Below are positions 10,554 to 20,921 of a stretch of 64,000 nt of DNA, one piece after another; the stretch's first letter is position 1, and each line of letters starts with the position of its first letter. Source of the stretch: Erigeron canadensis (lineage: Eukaryota; Streptophyta; Magnoliopsida; Asterales; Asteraceae); contig NC_057763.1 in NCBI RefSeq assembly GCF_010389155.1, positions 10,788,649 to 10,852,648 on the forward strand. Direction: 5' to 3'. Position numbers and translations under genes: made by a program. The notes below the pieces were generated by a model, which did no database searches, had not been told where the DNA came from, and saw only the letters and a program-made list of their open reading frames with translations.

Positions 10554-11019
10554 ACTATGATAGAAGATCTGAAGGCTCTCAGTGAAAAAGTATTTTCAAC
10601 ACTTTTCACTGATTACGAGGAAAGTCTTTTTGCAGCCTTTAACTACCTTTACCCGGTTAATAACCTTAAACCTAGGATCGGGATAGTTTTAGCAAAAGGT
10701 TGGGAATAAAGTATGTCAAGTCACATCAAAGAACTTACATACTTTACCTTAAACAAGCATGTTATGGATTTGTCCTACAAATCCATAAATGCATCCAACC
10801 ATTTTTGTACGACATATTGCCATGTCATTAAGACATGTTTGACTATAAATATAAGACTTCTTAAACTTGCAAAAATGTTGGGAACTTTGGCAATTGCAAC
10901 GTGTGATATTACTCTAAGTATTCTTACGAGTAATTCCTTATCCCATAGATCATTTGTATTTCTAGGGTTGTTTAGATATTTTCACAAGTGTGATTATCTT
11001 TGTTCCGCAACAACTCTTG
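10554..11019 (+). mobile_element. E2 5' LTR, first part (start deleted)
   Basis: It aligns from about 58076 onward in the E2 3' LTR (AGATCTGAAGGCTCTCAGTG in both). It has a TATA box at 10844-10851 in ACTATAAATATAAGAC. It breaks at the E1 target duplication TCTTG (11015-11019) and resumes at 31890. The 120-codon frame inside is LTR sequence, not a gene. Confidence 0.85.
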
Positions 11020-11952
11020 TGTTAGGTCAAAAATTGACTAAGTATAATTTGTTCAAAATAGTTGAGGCTCAGTGAAGAAAGCTTGCTCAGGATTCTGAAG
11101 TCATTCAGAATATAGCTCACTGAAGCTTCACTTCAGATTCAGAATCAACCAACACTGAAGACGTTCAGACGAAAGTCAAAGACCAAAGACTGAAGAAGAA
11201 GATCATCTTAGAAGCAGAGCTCAGAGAAGATCTTACCTGAAGTTGAATCTGAAGAGGCTCAGTGAAAAAGTACTTACAACACTTTTTCACTGATTACGAG
11301 GAAAGTCTTTTTGCAGCTTTAACTACCTTTACCCGGTTAATTACTATCAACCTGGGATTGGGAAAGTTTTAGCAAAAGGTTGGGAATAAAGTATGTCAAG
11401 TCACATCAAAGAAACTTACATACTTTACCTTAAACAAGCGTGTTATGGATTTTTCACACAAATCCATCCAACCATATTTTGTACGGCATACTGCCATGTC
11501 ATCAGGACATGTTTGCCTATAAATATAAGACTTTTCACACTTGCAATATTGCTTGGAATTTTGGCAATTGCAACGTGTGATATTACTCTAAGTATTCTTA
11601 CGAGTAATTCCTCGTAGCATAGATCATTTGTATTTCTGGGGTTGTTTTCACAAGTGTGATATCTTTGTTCCGCAACAACTCTTGTATTTTGTTTATATAA
11701 ATAAATAAAATACATTGAAAAGTACATCTCGACTCATTGCCATAATACTTGATTATATTTAGTAATTTATATAGTTTCAAGCAATCATACTTTATTACTT
11801 TTATCCATTATCTGGATCGTAATTCTAACTAGTCATATCTAGTTTCGATTTACTTGCCAGTCGGGTTTCTTGATATAACTTGTGATTATTATTGTCTATC
11901 TTGATCTCTTGTACATCTTGATCTCTTGTACATCTTGTTAGGTGTACTTACA
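11020..11952 (+). mobile_element. E1 5' LTR (933 bp)
   Basis: It starts TGTTAGGTCAAAA and ends GTGTACTTACA. The U3 part is rich in CTGAAG/TTCAGA motifs. TATA is at 11518-11525, and an AATAAATAAAAT poly(A)-type signal lies near 11701. It is 23 bp shorter than the 3' LTR because of small indels, including a 12-bp duplication in the 3' copy (near 31190) and a missing TAGATATTT near 11645. Confidence 0.9.
11518..11525 (+). promoter_or_regulatory. E1 LTR TATA box
   Basis: TATAAATA within GCCTATAAATATAAGAC. It is conserved in the other LTRs of this family (10844, 31445, 58368), which supports function as the core promoter of the genomic transcript. Confidence 0.75.
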
Positions 11953-11954
11953 TT

Positions 11955-11968
11955 TGGTATCAGAGCCT
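11955..11968 (+). promoter_or_regulatory. E1 primer-binding site (tRNA-Met)
   Basis: TGGTATCAGAGCCT lies 2 bp after the LTR and is complementary to the 3' end of plant initiator tRNA-Met, the usual minus-strand primer for copia elements. Confidence 0.9.
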
Positions 11969-12014
11969 CGCAGGTTAAATCATTAAGTTGTTATACCTGT
12001 TTTGATCCTACAAG

Positions 12015-14381
12015 ATGTCTGGAACCGAACAACCGAACCCTAACCCAAATGCCAATATGAATCAAAATCCACCACCTCCACCACCAGTTCAACCCAGTGT
12101 TCATGTTCACTTTCCAAACAATCCGGTACCTAAATTTAATGGAAATAGTGACTCATTCATTACTTGGAAGGCATGCATGCTCAAGTACATCGCTGGTGTT
12201 GAAAGACACTTGACCACCATTCTTGTTGAAGGTCCTTATGTTCCCATGAATGCATCAACTGTAGTCTTTAATCAGGATGGGACCCCTAGGTTAACACCCA
12301 AAGAAAAAGAGCATTGGTCAGAAGAAGATCATCGTTTGGCTGACCTAGACTCTAAATTACAAAACATGATTCTCTTTGCTGTCCCAGAAAGTTTGAAACC
12401 CACTCTTGTTTTACTTGATAATTCTAAGTTGATGTGGGAAGAATTGCTAACACAATTTGAAGGAACAAAGGAAACTGTCACAACAAGAAAAGTGTCTTTG
12501 AATAAAAAATATGAAGCAATTTTTGCATTACCAAATGAGTCTTTAACTGAAACATATCTTAGGTTTACAAATTTGGTCAATCAATTAAAAGCTCTTGGTG
12601 TCACAAAAGACAAAGAAATTTTGCTTGAAAAATTTTGTGATATTTTGCCTTCAAAATGGGAAAACTTGATCATGGTGTTAAGACAAGGCAACACCCTTCA
12701 CAGCCACACTCTGGCCTCTCTGTATGGTGCTTTTAGATTTACTGAGGAAAACAAAGCAGAGAGAGCTGTGGCTGAGCAAGATGCAAAGAATCATTCATCT
12801 ACCAATTCAGCTCTGGTTCATTATTCTGAACCTCAAGATACAGCCCTACTATCTTCTGAGATTGATCAGTCTGACTCTGTAAAGAAGATAGTAGCTGAAC
12901 TAATGAAAGTTGGTATTTCTGATTATGTATCACATGAATGTGATGAGGATGATGATGATGATCTGGTTGCTATGATTGCCAAAACCTTTAATCGTTTTAA
13001 ATTTAAAACCAAAAGAAATGGCAAACAATTTTCCTCAAACAACACTGTTGATAAGTCCAATCTTGAATGCTTTAAATGTGGAAAGAAAGGACATTTTATG
13101 AAGGAATGTAGATCATCACAACCTTCCTCATCACACACTTCCCCTAACCACTCTATCTTTCAGAAGCCAGATGATGGGTACAAAGCCAAGTACAAGAAGC
13201 TGAAAGTCCACATGGCAATGATGGCACAAGAAGAATTCAATAAGAATAGCTGTATGGTAGCAGACACTGAAAAATGGGAGGATTCTGACGAGTCATCTGA
13301 TGATGAAGAAGAAGTAAGGGATATGTGTTTCAAGGCTCGTGAAGATCAAAGTCATGTTGTTAAGTCTGATGTGGAATCTGGTCGTTGGGTGGATATTATC
13401 ATGAAAAAGGTTAATGAATTTGGTTTTGAGAATAATGAAGGACTAAAACTGGATCTTTTAGTTCGAATTGAGGCTGACATATCATATGTTGAGACTGTGC
13501 GATTAGAAAGTATTAAAAATTTTGAAATAAACTCTTCTGAACTGAACGCCAGTCAGGCCAGATTGAAAGAACTAAAAGATGTTCAGTTGACCTTGAAAAG
13601 TTATCAGTCAATGGTTTCAAAATTAGAATTGGAAAAGGAAGAACTAAAAATCATTTTAGAAAAAGAACAAAAAATAATAAAATCTTGGATGAAATCACCT
13701 TTTCCAAAAGCTGCCATAAAGAAAACCTTTGAGAACCAAAGAATCGCCTATGGCACTAGTGATCTTCATCTTGCTTCTGTAATAACTGATCTTGATGCTC
13801 TTCCAAAAGAAAGGAGGCCAGAAATTGTTTTTAAATATCTTGGAAAATTAAAACTGATAACTGATCAAGCCCAGGAACAACCTGAGAGTAAATTTGAAGC
13901 ATGTCAGACCAATGCTTTAGACAAGAAGGCTAAATCCAAGAAGCCTTCCCCTCAATCTTCAAACCAGGTTTCCAAGAACCAGAAAAAGAAGAAGAATGTC
14001 ATCCCTGCTGAGCCTTCTACCTCAGATTCTGGTAGAGCTCAGGTGTCTAATCAAGAATCTATTTTGTTAAGGATTGAAAGTCAATTTCAAAATTTGGCTA
14101 GACAAGTGCAAAGCTGTAATACGCGAGTAAAAAATGTTGAAAGCACTCCCCAAAATCCCAAACAAAACCCAAAACCTTTTCCAAAGAAAGTTAAACAAGA
14201 AAAGCAAAAATCTGAGAAGGAAAAGGTTTCTGAAGTCGTTAAACCAACTGTTTTTGTGTCATCAGAAATTATGACTGAAATTCCATTTGATCCATCTGTT
14301 CCCCATATACCAAAGAAATCTGAGGCTGTTCAGGGAAAGTCCAATGAACCCATCAAAATATGGGTTCCCAAAAAGAACTAA
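12015..14381 (+). CDS. gag: E1 Gag polyprotein, 788 aa, intact
   Basis: Structural capsid/nucleocapsid protein that packages the element RNA in cytoplasmic particles. The N terminus is Asn/Pro-rich (residues 1-35), followed by a copia capsid region with FITWKACM near residue 47. A single CCHC zinc knuckle, CFKCGKKGHFMKEC, is at residues 352-365 after an acidic run. The remaining 420 residues form an unusually long Lys/Glu-rich, coiled-coil-prone tail ending WVPKKN. Most plant copia Gag proteins are much shorter; long Gag tails are known in the Sirevirus group. The start is the first ATG after the primer-binding site, with a 46-nt leader. It ends in TAA, with pol open in the -1 frame. Positions 12602 onward are duplicated across the N gap, but this copy is the clean one. 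Confidence 0.9.
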   Translation: MSGTEQPNPNPNANMNQNPPPPPPVQPSVHVHFPNNPVPKFNGNSDSFITWKACMLKYIAGVERHLTTILVEGPYVPMNASTVVFNQDGTPRLTPKEKEHWSEEDHRLADLDSKLQNMILFAVPESLKPTLVLLDNSKLMWEELLTQFEGTKETVTTRKVSLNKKYEAIFALPNESLTETYLRFTNLVNQLKALGVTKDKEILLEKFCDILPSKWENLIMVLRQGNTLHSHTLASLYGAFRFTEENKAERAVAEQDAKNHSSTNSALVHYSEPQDTALLSSEIDQSDSVKKIVAELMKVGISDYVSHECDEDDDDDLVAMIAKTFNRFKFKTKRNGKQFSSNNTVDKSNLECFKCGKKGHFMKECRSSQPSSSHTSPNHSIFQKPDDGYKAKYKKLKVHMAMMAQEEFNKNSCMVADTEKWEDSDESSDDEEEVRDMCFKAREDQSHVVKSDVESGRWVDIIMKKVNEFGFENNEGLKLDLLVRIEADISYVETVRLESIKNFEINSSELNASQARLKELKDVQLTLKSYQSMVSKLELEKEELKIILEKEQKIIKSWMKSPFPKAAIKKTFENQRIAYGTSDLHLASVITDLDALPKERRPEIVFKYLGKLKLITDQAQEQPESKFEACQTNALDKKAKSKKPSPQSSNQVSKNQKKKKNVIPAEPSTSDSGRAQVSNQESILLRIESQFQNLARQVQSCNTRVKNVESTPQNPKQNPKPFPKKVKQEKQKSEKEKVSEVVKPTVFVSSEIMTEIPFDPSVPHIPKKSEAVQGKSNEPIKIWVPKKN

Positions 14382-17300
14382 TCTTTGTGTATGTGCAGGG
14401 TGACCGCAAAAAGAACACTTGGTTTCTTGACAGTGCTGCTGGCAGAACCATAACTGGTCACAAATCCCCGCTAGAGGAATATAGGGTGCAAGAGGGGCCC
14501 TCAATAACTTTTGGTAATGACGATCATGGACAAACTGAAGGATATGGTGTTGTGAATAACGGTCAGGTCAAATTCACAAAAGTTGCATATGTGAATGGTC
14601 TGAAATATAACCTGATCAGTGTCAGCCAACTTTGTGATGATGGCTTTAAGGTTTTATTTGATATTTCACAAGGCACCATATTCAACAGAGATTGGAAGGT
14701 AGTAATGATTGCTCCCAGAAAAGGAAACATTTATGTAGTAGATATGAACAGTGCTACTTCTGAACAATGTTTCCATACAAAGGCTGATGGGATACCCGCC
14801 ATGTCTTTCAATAAAGACAAGCCATGTCCAGGGTGTGAAATGGGAAAGAAGAAAAGAGCATCTTTCAAGACCAAGCAAAATTTCAGCATCACTGAACCAC
14901 TTCATATGCTACACATGGATCTCTTTGGTCCTGTGAATGTTCAGACAAGAGTGGGGAAGAAGTACACTGTGGTTGTAGTTGATGAATATTCAAGATACTG
15001 TTGGGTAATCTTCCTCTGAAATAAAAGTGAAGCTGCTGCTGAAATTATTGCCCTCATCAAACAAATTGAACTCAAGCACAAGCGAAAAGTACATCAACTC
15101 AGAAGTGACAATGGCACTGAATTCAGAAATTCCACTCTGGAAACCTTCTGCACTGACACTGGCATATCTCAGAACTTCTCCTCAGCACATACTCTAGAGC
15201 AAAATGGTGTTATAGAGATAAAGAATCAAACACTGATTAAAGCTGCCAGAAGTATGTTGAATGAGTCAGGTCTTCCAAAATGTTTTTGGGCTGAAGCTGT
15301 TGCAACTGCTTGCTACACTCATAATCGTTCCATTTATGTCAAAAGACATAAGAAGACTGCCTATGAAGTACTCAGAAATAGAAAGCCTAATATTGGATAT
15401 TTTCATGTTTTTGGATGTCCAGTATACATTCTGAATGATTCCAGCAAATTGGGCAAATTTGATGCCAAAGCTGATGAAGGTTACTTCCTAGGTTATTCAA
15501 CAATTCGCAAGGCCTTTAGAGTCTATAACAAAAGACTTGAAAAGGTTGATGAGTCAGTTCATGTTACCTTTGATGAATCAAATTCTGCAATCTTTAATAA
15601 ACCAGTCTCTGAACCACCTTCAGAAAGTCCTTTCAGTTTCGGTGATTCTAATCAAAATGACAAACCAGATCAGTCACCTGAACATGTTTCAGTTTAATCC
15701 AGATCAGAACCAACTACAAATCAGCAAAGTAACATTCCATTTTATCCTTCAATCACATTCAAACTACCTACTGAATTGACTATTGGATCAAATGTGCGTG
15801 CTACTCCTCAGATATCAGTATCCCCTGAAATACCTCAGAACGAAGAATTTCATGATGCAAATCGTGATTTACAAGATGATGAAGATGATGAAACTAAAAT
15901 AGTTTATTCTGATCCATCTTCTGAAGTAGGACAGAGGAGTTCTTGCACTGATGTTATTGTTCATCCTGGTCATTACTCTAAATGGACTCGCTCACATCCA
16001 ATTGATCAAGTGATTGGCGATCCATGTAGAGGGGTTCAGACCAGAAGAGCCACTAACAATCAATGTTTATATGTCAGCTTCTTGTCACTGATAGAACCGA
16101 AGAAGATTGACGAAGCCATGCAAGAAGAGCTCAACCAATTTGAAAGGAACAATGTTTGGGAGCTTGTTCCATGTCCCCCCAATCTGAAGAAAGAACCAAT
16201 TGGGACAAGGTGGGTCTTTCGAAACAAAGTTGATGAAGATGGTCATGTAATCAGAAACAAGGCCAGACTTGTTGCAAAGGGTTATGCACAAGAAGAAGGA
16301 GTTGATTTTGATCAGACTTTTGCACCAGTGGCCAGACTTGAAGCTATCATAATTTTCTTAGCATTCGCAGCTCATCATGAGTTCAAAGTCTACCAAATGG
16401 ATGTCAAAAGTGCTTTCCTGAATGGAGAGCTAGAAGATGTTGTGTATGTGTATCAACCTCCTGGGTTTGAAAGCAAAGAAAAACCTCACTGGGTGTATCG
16501 ATTAAAAAAAGCATTGTATGGTCTGAGACAAGCACCTAGAGCCTGGTATGATACTCTAACTCGACATCTTTTAGATAATGGTTTTCGTAGAGGTGCTATA
16601 GATAACACTTTATTCATCTTGCATGAGAAAAGTGATATCTTACTTGTACAAGTATATGTTGATGATATTGTGTTTGGGTCTACAAATGAAAAATTGTGTG
16701 ACAAGTTTTCAAAAATTATGTCTTCTGAGTATGAAATGAGTATGATGGGTGAATTGACATATTTTCTAGGTCTTCAAGTAAAACAAACTAGTGATGGTAT
16801 TTTTATTAATCAAGAAAAATATGTCAAAGATTTATTAAAGAAATATCAATTTGATTCAGTCTCATCTAAAGATACTCCAATTTCTGCACCATTAACTTTG
16901 GACTCAATCCTAATGGAAAACCTGTCGACCCCACAAAGTATCGTGGTATGGTGGGATCATTAATGTACTTAACTGCAAGTAGACCAGACATAATGTTTGC
17001 AACATGTCTTTGTGCACGATTTCAATCTGATCCCAGAGAAGTACGCCAGAATGCAGTAAAAAGAATTTTTCGATACCTGAAAGGTGTCCCCAGACTAGGT
17101 CTTTGGTATCCCAAAGGCTCAAGTCTAGATCTTATGGGCTATTCAGATTCTGATCATGTAGGTTGTAAGATAGATAGGAAAAGTACCACAAGTGGATGTC
17201 ATTTTCTTGGTGGCAAATTAGTTTGTTGGACAAGTAAGAAGCAGACTGCAGTATCATTATAACTGCTGAGGCTGAGTACATTTCTGCTGCAAGTTGTTGT

Positions 17301-17596
17301 GCTCAGATTTTATGGATGAAGAACCAACTAACTGATTATGGTGTTAAGTACACATGAACGCCAATATTTTGTGATAACACAAGTGCCATTGCAATATCTC
17401 ACAATCCTGTCATGCACTCTAAAACCAAGCATATTGATCTCAGGTACCATTTCATTCGTGATATATTTTAAAAGGTGACATTGAAATTTATTTCATTCCC
17501 ATTGATAAACAACTGGCTGATGTGTTTACAAAACCTTTAGATGTCAAAACTTTTAAACATCTCATCAGTGAGTTAGGAATGCTAAATCCTGTGTAG
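14360..17596 (+). pseudogene. pol: E1 Pol, copy left of the gap (PR-IN-RT-RH, broken)
   Basis: Domains in order: protease with LDSAAG at 14429 (DSA where DSG is usual), zinc-binding part of integrase, integrase core (HMDLFGP, SDNGTEF, then NGVIEIKN), reverse transcriptase with YVDD at 16655-16666, and RNase H ending GMLNPV. In-frame stops lie at 15017 (integrase) and 15695 (between integrase and RT), with more in RNase H near 17259 and 17354. Two in-frame deletions relative to E2 are present: 29 codons at about 14788, removing both zinc-binding histidines of integrase, and 9 codons at about 16115 at the start of RT. The one-base loss near 16913 is absent from the second copy and looks like a sequencing error. 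Confidence 0.88.
14379..14398 (+). promoter_or_regulatory. Splice-acceptor-like signal at the E1 gag-pol junction
   Basis: The gag stop lies in AACTAATC, a branch-point-like sequence, followed by a T-rich tract and GTGCAG/GG. The same arrangement is at 34608-34627 (E2) and 45318-45343 (E3). Neither junction has a canonical X-XXY-YYZ slippery heptamer. Pol could be reached by splicing, by frameshifting, or by restart at the ATG at 14360; the sequence does not decide. Confidence 0.4.
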
Positions 17597-18316
17597 CATT
17601 TCAGGGGGAATAGAAAAAAATGTTTTTACAAGAAAAAGAAATTTTTTGTTTGAGGGGGAATTTATGCCTCAGAAAGCACTTTGTCTGAAATGTTTCAGAA
17701 ACTGAAGGACTTCAGAATTTCTAGAATATGAGAAGGTTCAGATTGCACTTCCTTAACTTCTCTCAGAACTTTAAATTATTCAAATCTGAAGTCCATCAAA
17801 ACCTTTTATTATACAATGGATACCTAGTTGGCAAGTGGACACGTGATTTTTACTGTTCCATGATACCTTTTTGCTGACGTGTCATACTACTTGCGCCGTA
17901 AAGAAAAATGATAATTGCTTTTGCATTAAAAATGGTTGAATTTTTCTTGAAAAAGTGGGGTCATGGCCGTTGTTGCATTTAATGCGGACGTGTCGCCGAA
18001 AATTATTTCGGACTTCAAACCCGATCATTATATTTTATTGGGTTTGAATTCCAAAATCTTTTTATTTATTTCAACGGAAAATCCTTTCAATTTCTTTGAA
18101 AATATATATACCTTTTTCCAAAATTATTCCTTCATTTACTTCATTTTTCTTTTACTCCCAATCATATCTCTCTCTCATTCTCTCAAACATTCATTTCATT
18201 CTCTCAAGTATTCAACATTCATTTCATCTTCTTTCATAACTTCAAACCCTAAAATTTCTTAACACATTTTCATCTCCTTTCTTTCTTTTATTCATTACAT
18301 TTTATCTACTTTTAAA
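17597..18316 (+). promoter_or_regulatory. E1 pol-ORF3 spacer with promoter-like signals (left copy)
   Basis: Non-coding, about 720 bp. It has a purine tract (AGGGGGAA) just after pol, a G-box CACGTG at 17840-17845, TGACGTGTCA at 17875-17884, TATATATA at 18103-18110, then a CT-rich leader (CTCTCTCTCATTCTCTC) up to the ATG at 18317. All boxes recur in order in E2 although the intervening bases have diverged. This suggests a dedicated RNA polymerase II promoter for ORF3 inside the element; the activity is inferred. Confidence 0.55.
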
Positions 18317-20821
18317 ATGGCTTCTTCATCAACCGTTAAAGAACCTAAAATACTCATCGCTTTTGAATATTTTCCACCTAAATCTCCTGTTAAGCCCAAC
18401 TCTCAATGGCGAAAAGACTTCGAATCTAAAACCATTCGGTTTAACATGAACAATTTTAAGGCAGCCCTAAATGCCAAATCTGAAGGGCTTCTGAGCAGAT
18501 TAAACGCGTTTCTTCATCGCTGTCCCATTTCGTACGCTCTAACTGCTGACCCAGAGCGTTTATATCATCGATATTTACTGGAGTTTTGGTATACGGCCGA
18601 AGTTGCCAAAGATGAGAAGTCGATAGCCTTCACGCTGAATGAAGGTACGGTGAAGTGCGTATTGACGCTTGACGGTTTCAGGGAGGTGCTCAGGCTGAAC
18701 TATTTGCCTCCCAACACCCGTATATGAAAAGACAAAAAGGGTTAACTTCAGGAAGTTTTGCTGGTTACTGGCCACAATCAGATCGTTGATGATGATGGCA
18801 ACCTGAAGACGTCTGGCCACATCTTCATTGCTGGTTTCAAGAGGTGTTGGAGATACTTTTGGACACAAATTGTAGAGTGTCTTGGAGGGAACAGTGGAGG
18901 ACTGGATCAAATTTCGTTGATCCAAGTCGAGTTGGGCTACTATTTATGGCACGGGATGAAGGTAGATTTTGCTGAGATGCTATTTGCTCAGCTGTTGACT
19001 AAGTTGAAAGGGAAGAGGAGCATCCATATTGCCTTCCCCAGATTTTTAAGTATTTTTTTTGGCGATTCTGGGAGAAGGATACACTGACATCCTTCAGGAA
19101 AGCTCTCAGACCGAATTTTGCAAGGACCTCTCCAAGTTAACCGAATCTGAGGACGAACCTGAACTGTCCCCTGCTATGTTTCAGGTACTTAGTAACAACA
19201 TTAAAACTGACACAGCATGACCGGCTGGCTTAGAAAGATCACTGGGCGGGTCACAAAAGAATGTGAGACCCACCAGTCGATCTAGTGGCAATCTGTCACA
19301 CTTGTTTAAACCCAAAACAAGTTCTACCCTGCCACCTTCATCTTCCACTGACCAACCTGAGGATCTCCCAAAAGATTCCTCAGGATCTCCAAAGGGTTTA
19401 TTAAAACTGCGTCCTTTTAGGCCATCCTTACAACCCAAGGATACTAGTACCCAAGCTCAGCCTTCTGAAATCTCAAGACAGGTTTCAGAAGAAGGTCAAA
19501 TGGGAAACCTACAAGCAGCCATCTCCAAAACTTCTTTAGGAGGAGATGGTGAAGATATTTGTGTGACAGCCCAACACACAGTAGAAGTTGTGTCTGCACA
19601 TGCACTCCCTGTAACTTCACAAATCTTACACCCTTTGTTTGCACAAACTTTTGATGTTTCTCAGGTGATACCCAGAGGAATGGAGGTTTATAAATCTACG
19701 GCCAATGAAGAGACTCTTGGATCTAACACAAGAGTTACTGAGGCATAACTGGTATCGACTGAAGCAGTTCCATCTTTGACCAGTGACGATGCACCTGCTG
19801 AAGCAGCTGCTGAATTGGGTGCTGGCCTGGATTCTGGGAATCAAGACCAGAGCATATCTGACCAGAATGTAAATGTCTGGGATGACAATGAGCTTCCTGA
19901 GGGAAACCTTGAGGATTTTGTTTTTGATGAAGAATTGTTGAGGGAGAATATTTCAGATTCTGAGCCAACCCTCACTCATTTTGAAGAACCTGCATCACCA
20001 TCTCTTTCACAACAACAACAACAACAACAACAACAACCACCAAAATATCATCGATCTTGATCCACCTTATCAACCACCACCAATTCTCATCAACACCCTC
20101 TATTTCCATAAGGCACAACTCCGACATCGTTACATCTGCCATCTTTCACACCACCTCTTCAATTCCTCACCCCCCAAATCATGATGTCCACCTAGGAGAA
20201 CTTATGATCTACCAGGAGAGCAAGAGAAAGAACTGGATTCTGAGACCGAATCTGATGGTCCTCAAAAGAATCTTGGTGAGATCTCTGGCAAGCATCAGAA
20301 CAACTCCATTTGTTGCTTCAGCTTACTTCAACTGCTGCACCTCTTAGCATAGAAGCTCAGCTAGAGAAGTCACATACTGCAGTCCAAAACCTTCTCATTC
20401 AGGTTGAGGCTTGTCAAAATCTCTAGCTGCCAACACTAAGTCTATGGCCGATTTGAAGGATGCCCAGGATGTTATGGTACTGAATTTACAAGATTAGCAG
20501 TTAATGAGAGCTTAGTGTTTGGGAAGTTACACGAATTGGTGTCATCTTGCAATGGGTTGAGTAGGGCGATTGGTGAAGCCTCAAGTTGACCAAGAGGGAT
20601 GTGCAAGTTCAGTCATTGCGAATCTGCAATCCTGGCTATTATGATACAAAACCTCTTTCTTGGCACTTGAAAAAAAGTGGTGAGTTGGTTATGAAGCCGA
20701 GTGTTGATGAAGAGTCTTTGGTGCCTCTGTTGGTGACAAGGTTTCTTCTGCGACCTGAAGTCCATATTTTCTGAAGATCTCATTTCTCAGATTTCAGTGT
20801 CGGTGGCTGAAAAGGTTGAAA
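18317..20821 (+). pseudogene. E1 ORF3, left copy, cut by the gap
   Basis: Same gene as 26619-30634, starting MASSSTVKEPK and truncated at the N gap. Relative to the right copy it accumulates one- and two-base deletions that become dense after about 20040 (for example near 18719, 20040, 20262, 20405, 20480). This is a pattern of uncorrected read errors at a contig end rather than biological decay. Stops at about 19218 (TGA) and 19746 (TAA) are shared with the right copy and therefore real. A (CAA)9 run at 20010-20036 encodes polyglutamine. Use the right copy for interpretation. Confidence 0.75.
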
Positions 20822-20921
20822 NNNNNNNNNNNNNNNNNNNNNNNNNNNNNNNNNNNNNNNNNNNNNNNNNNNNNNNNNNNNNNNNNNNNNNNNNNNNNNN
20901 NNNNNNNNNNNNNNNNNNNNN
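20822..20921. other. Assembly gap, 100 Ns
   Basis: Exactly 100 Ns, the conventional placeholder for a gap of unknown size. The sequence to the left (to 20821) corresponds to 29141 on the right, and the sequence starting at 20922 corresponds to 12602 on the left. The flanks therefore overlap by about 8.2 kb and the true gap is negative. Confidence 0.97.

Noticed and set aside
10713..11075. 120-codon ORF with related ORFs at 11393, 31320 and 58288
   Set aside because: All lie in LTRs of E1/E2 over the TATA region; they recur because the LTRs are homologous, and indels break the frame between copies.
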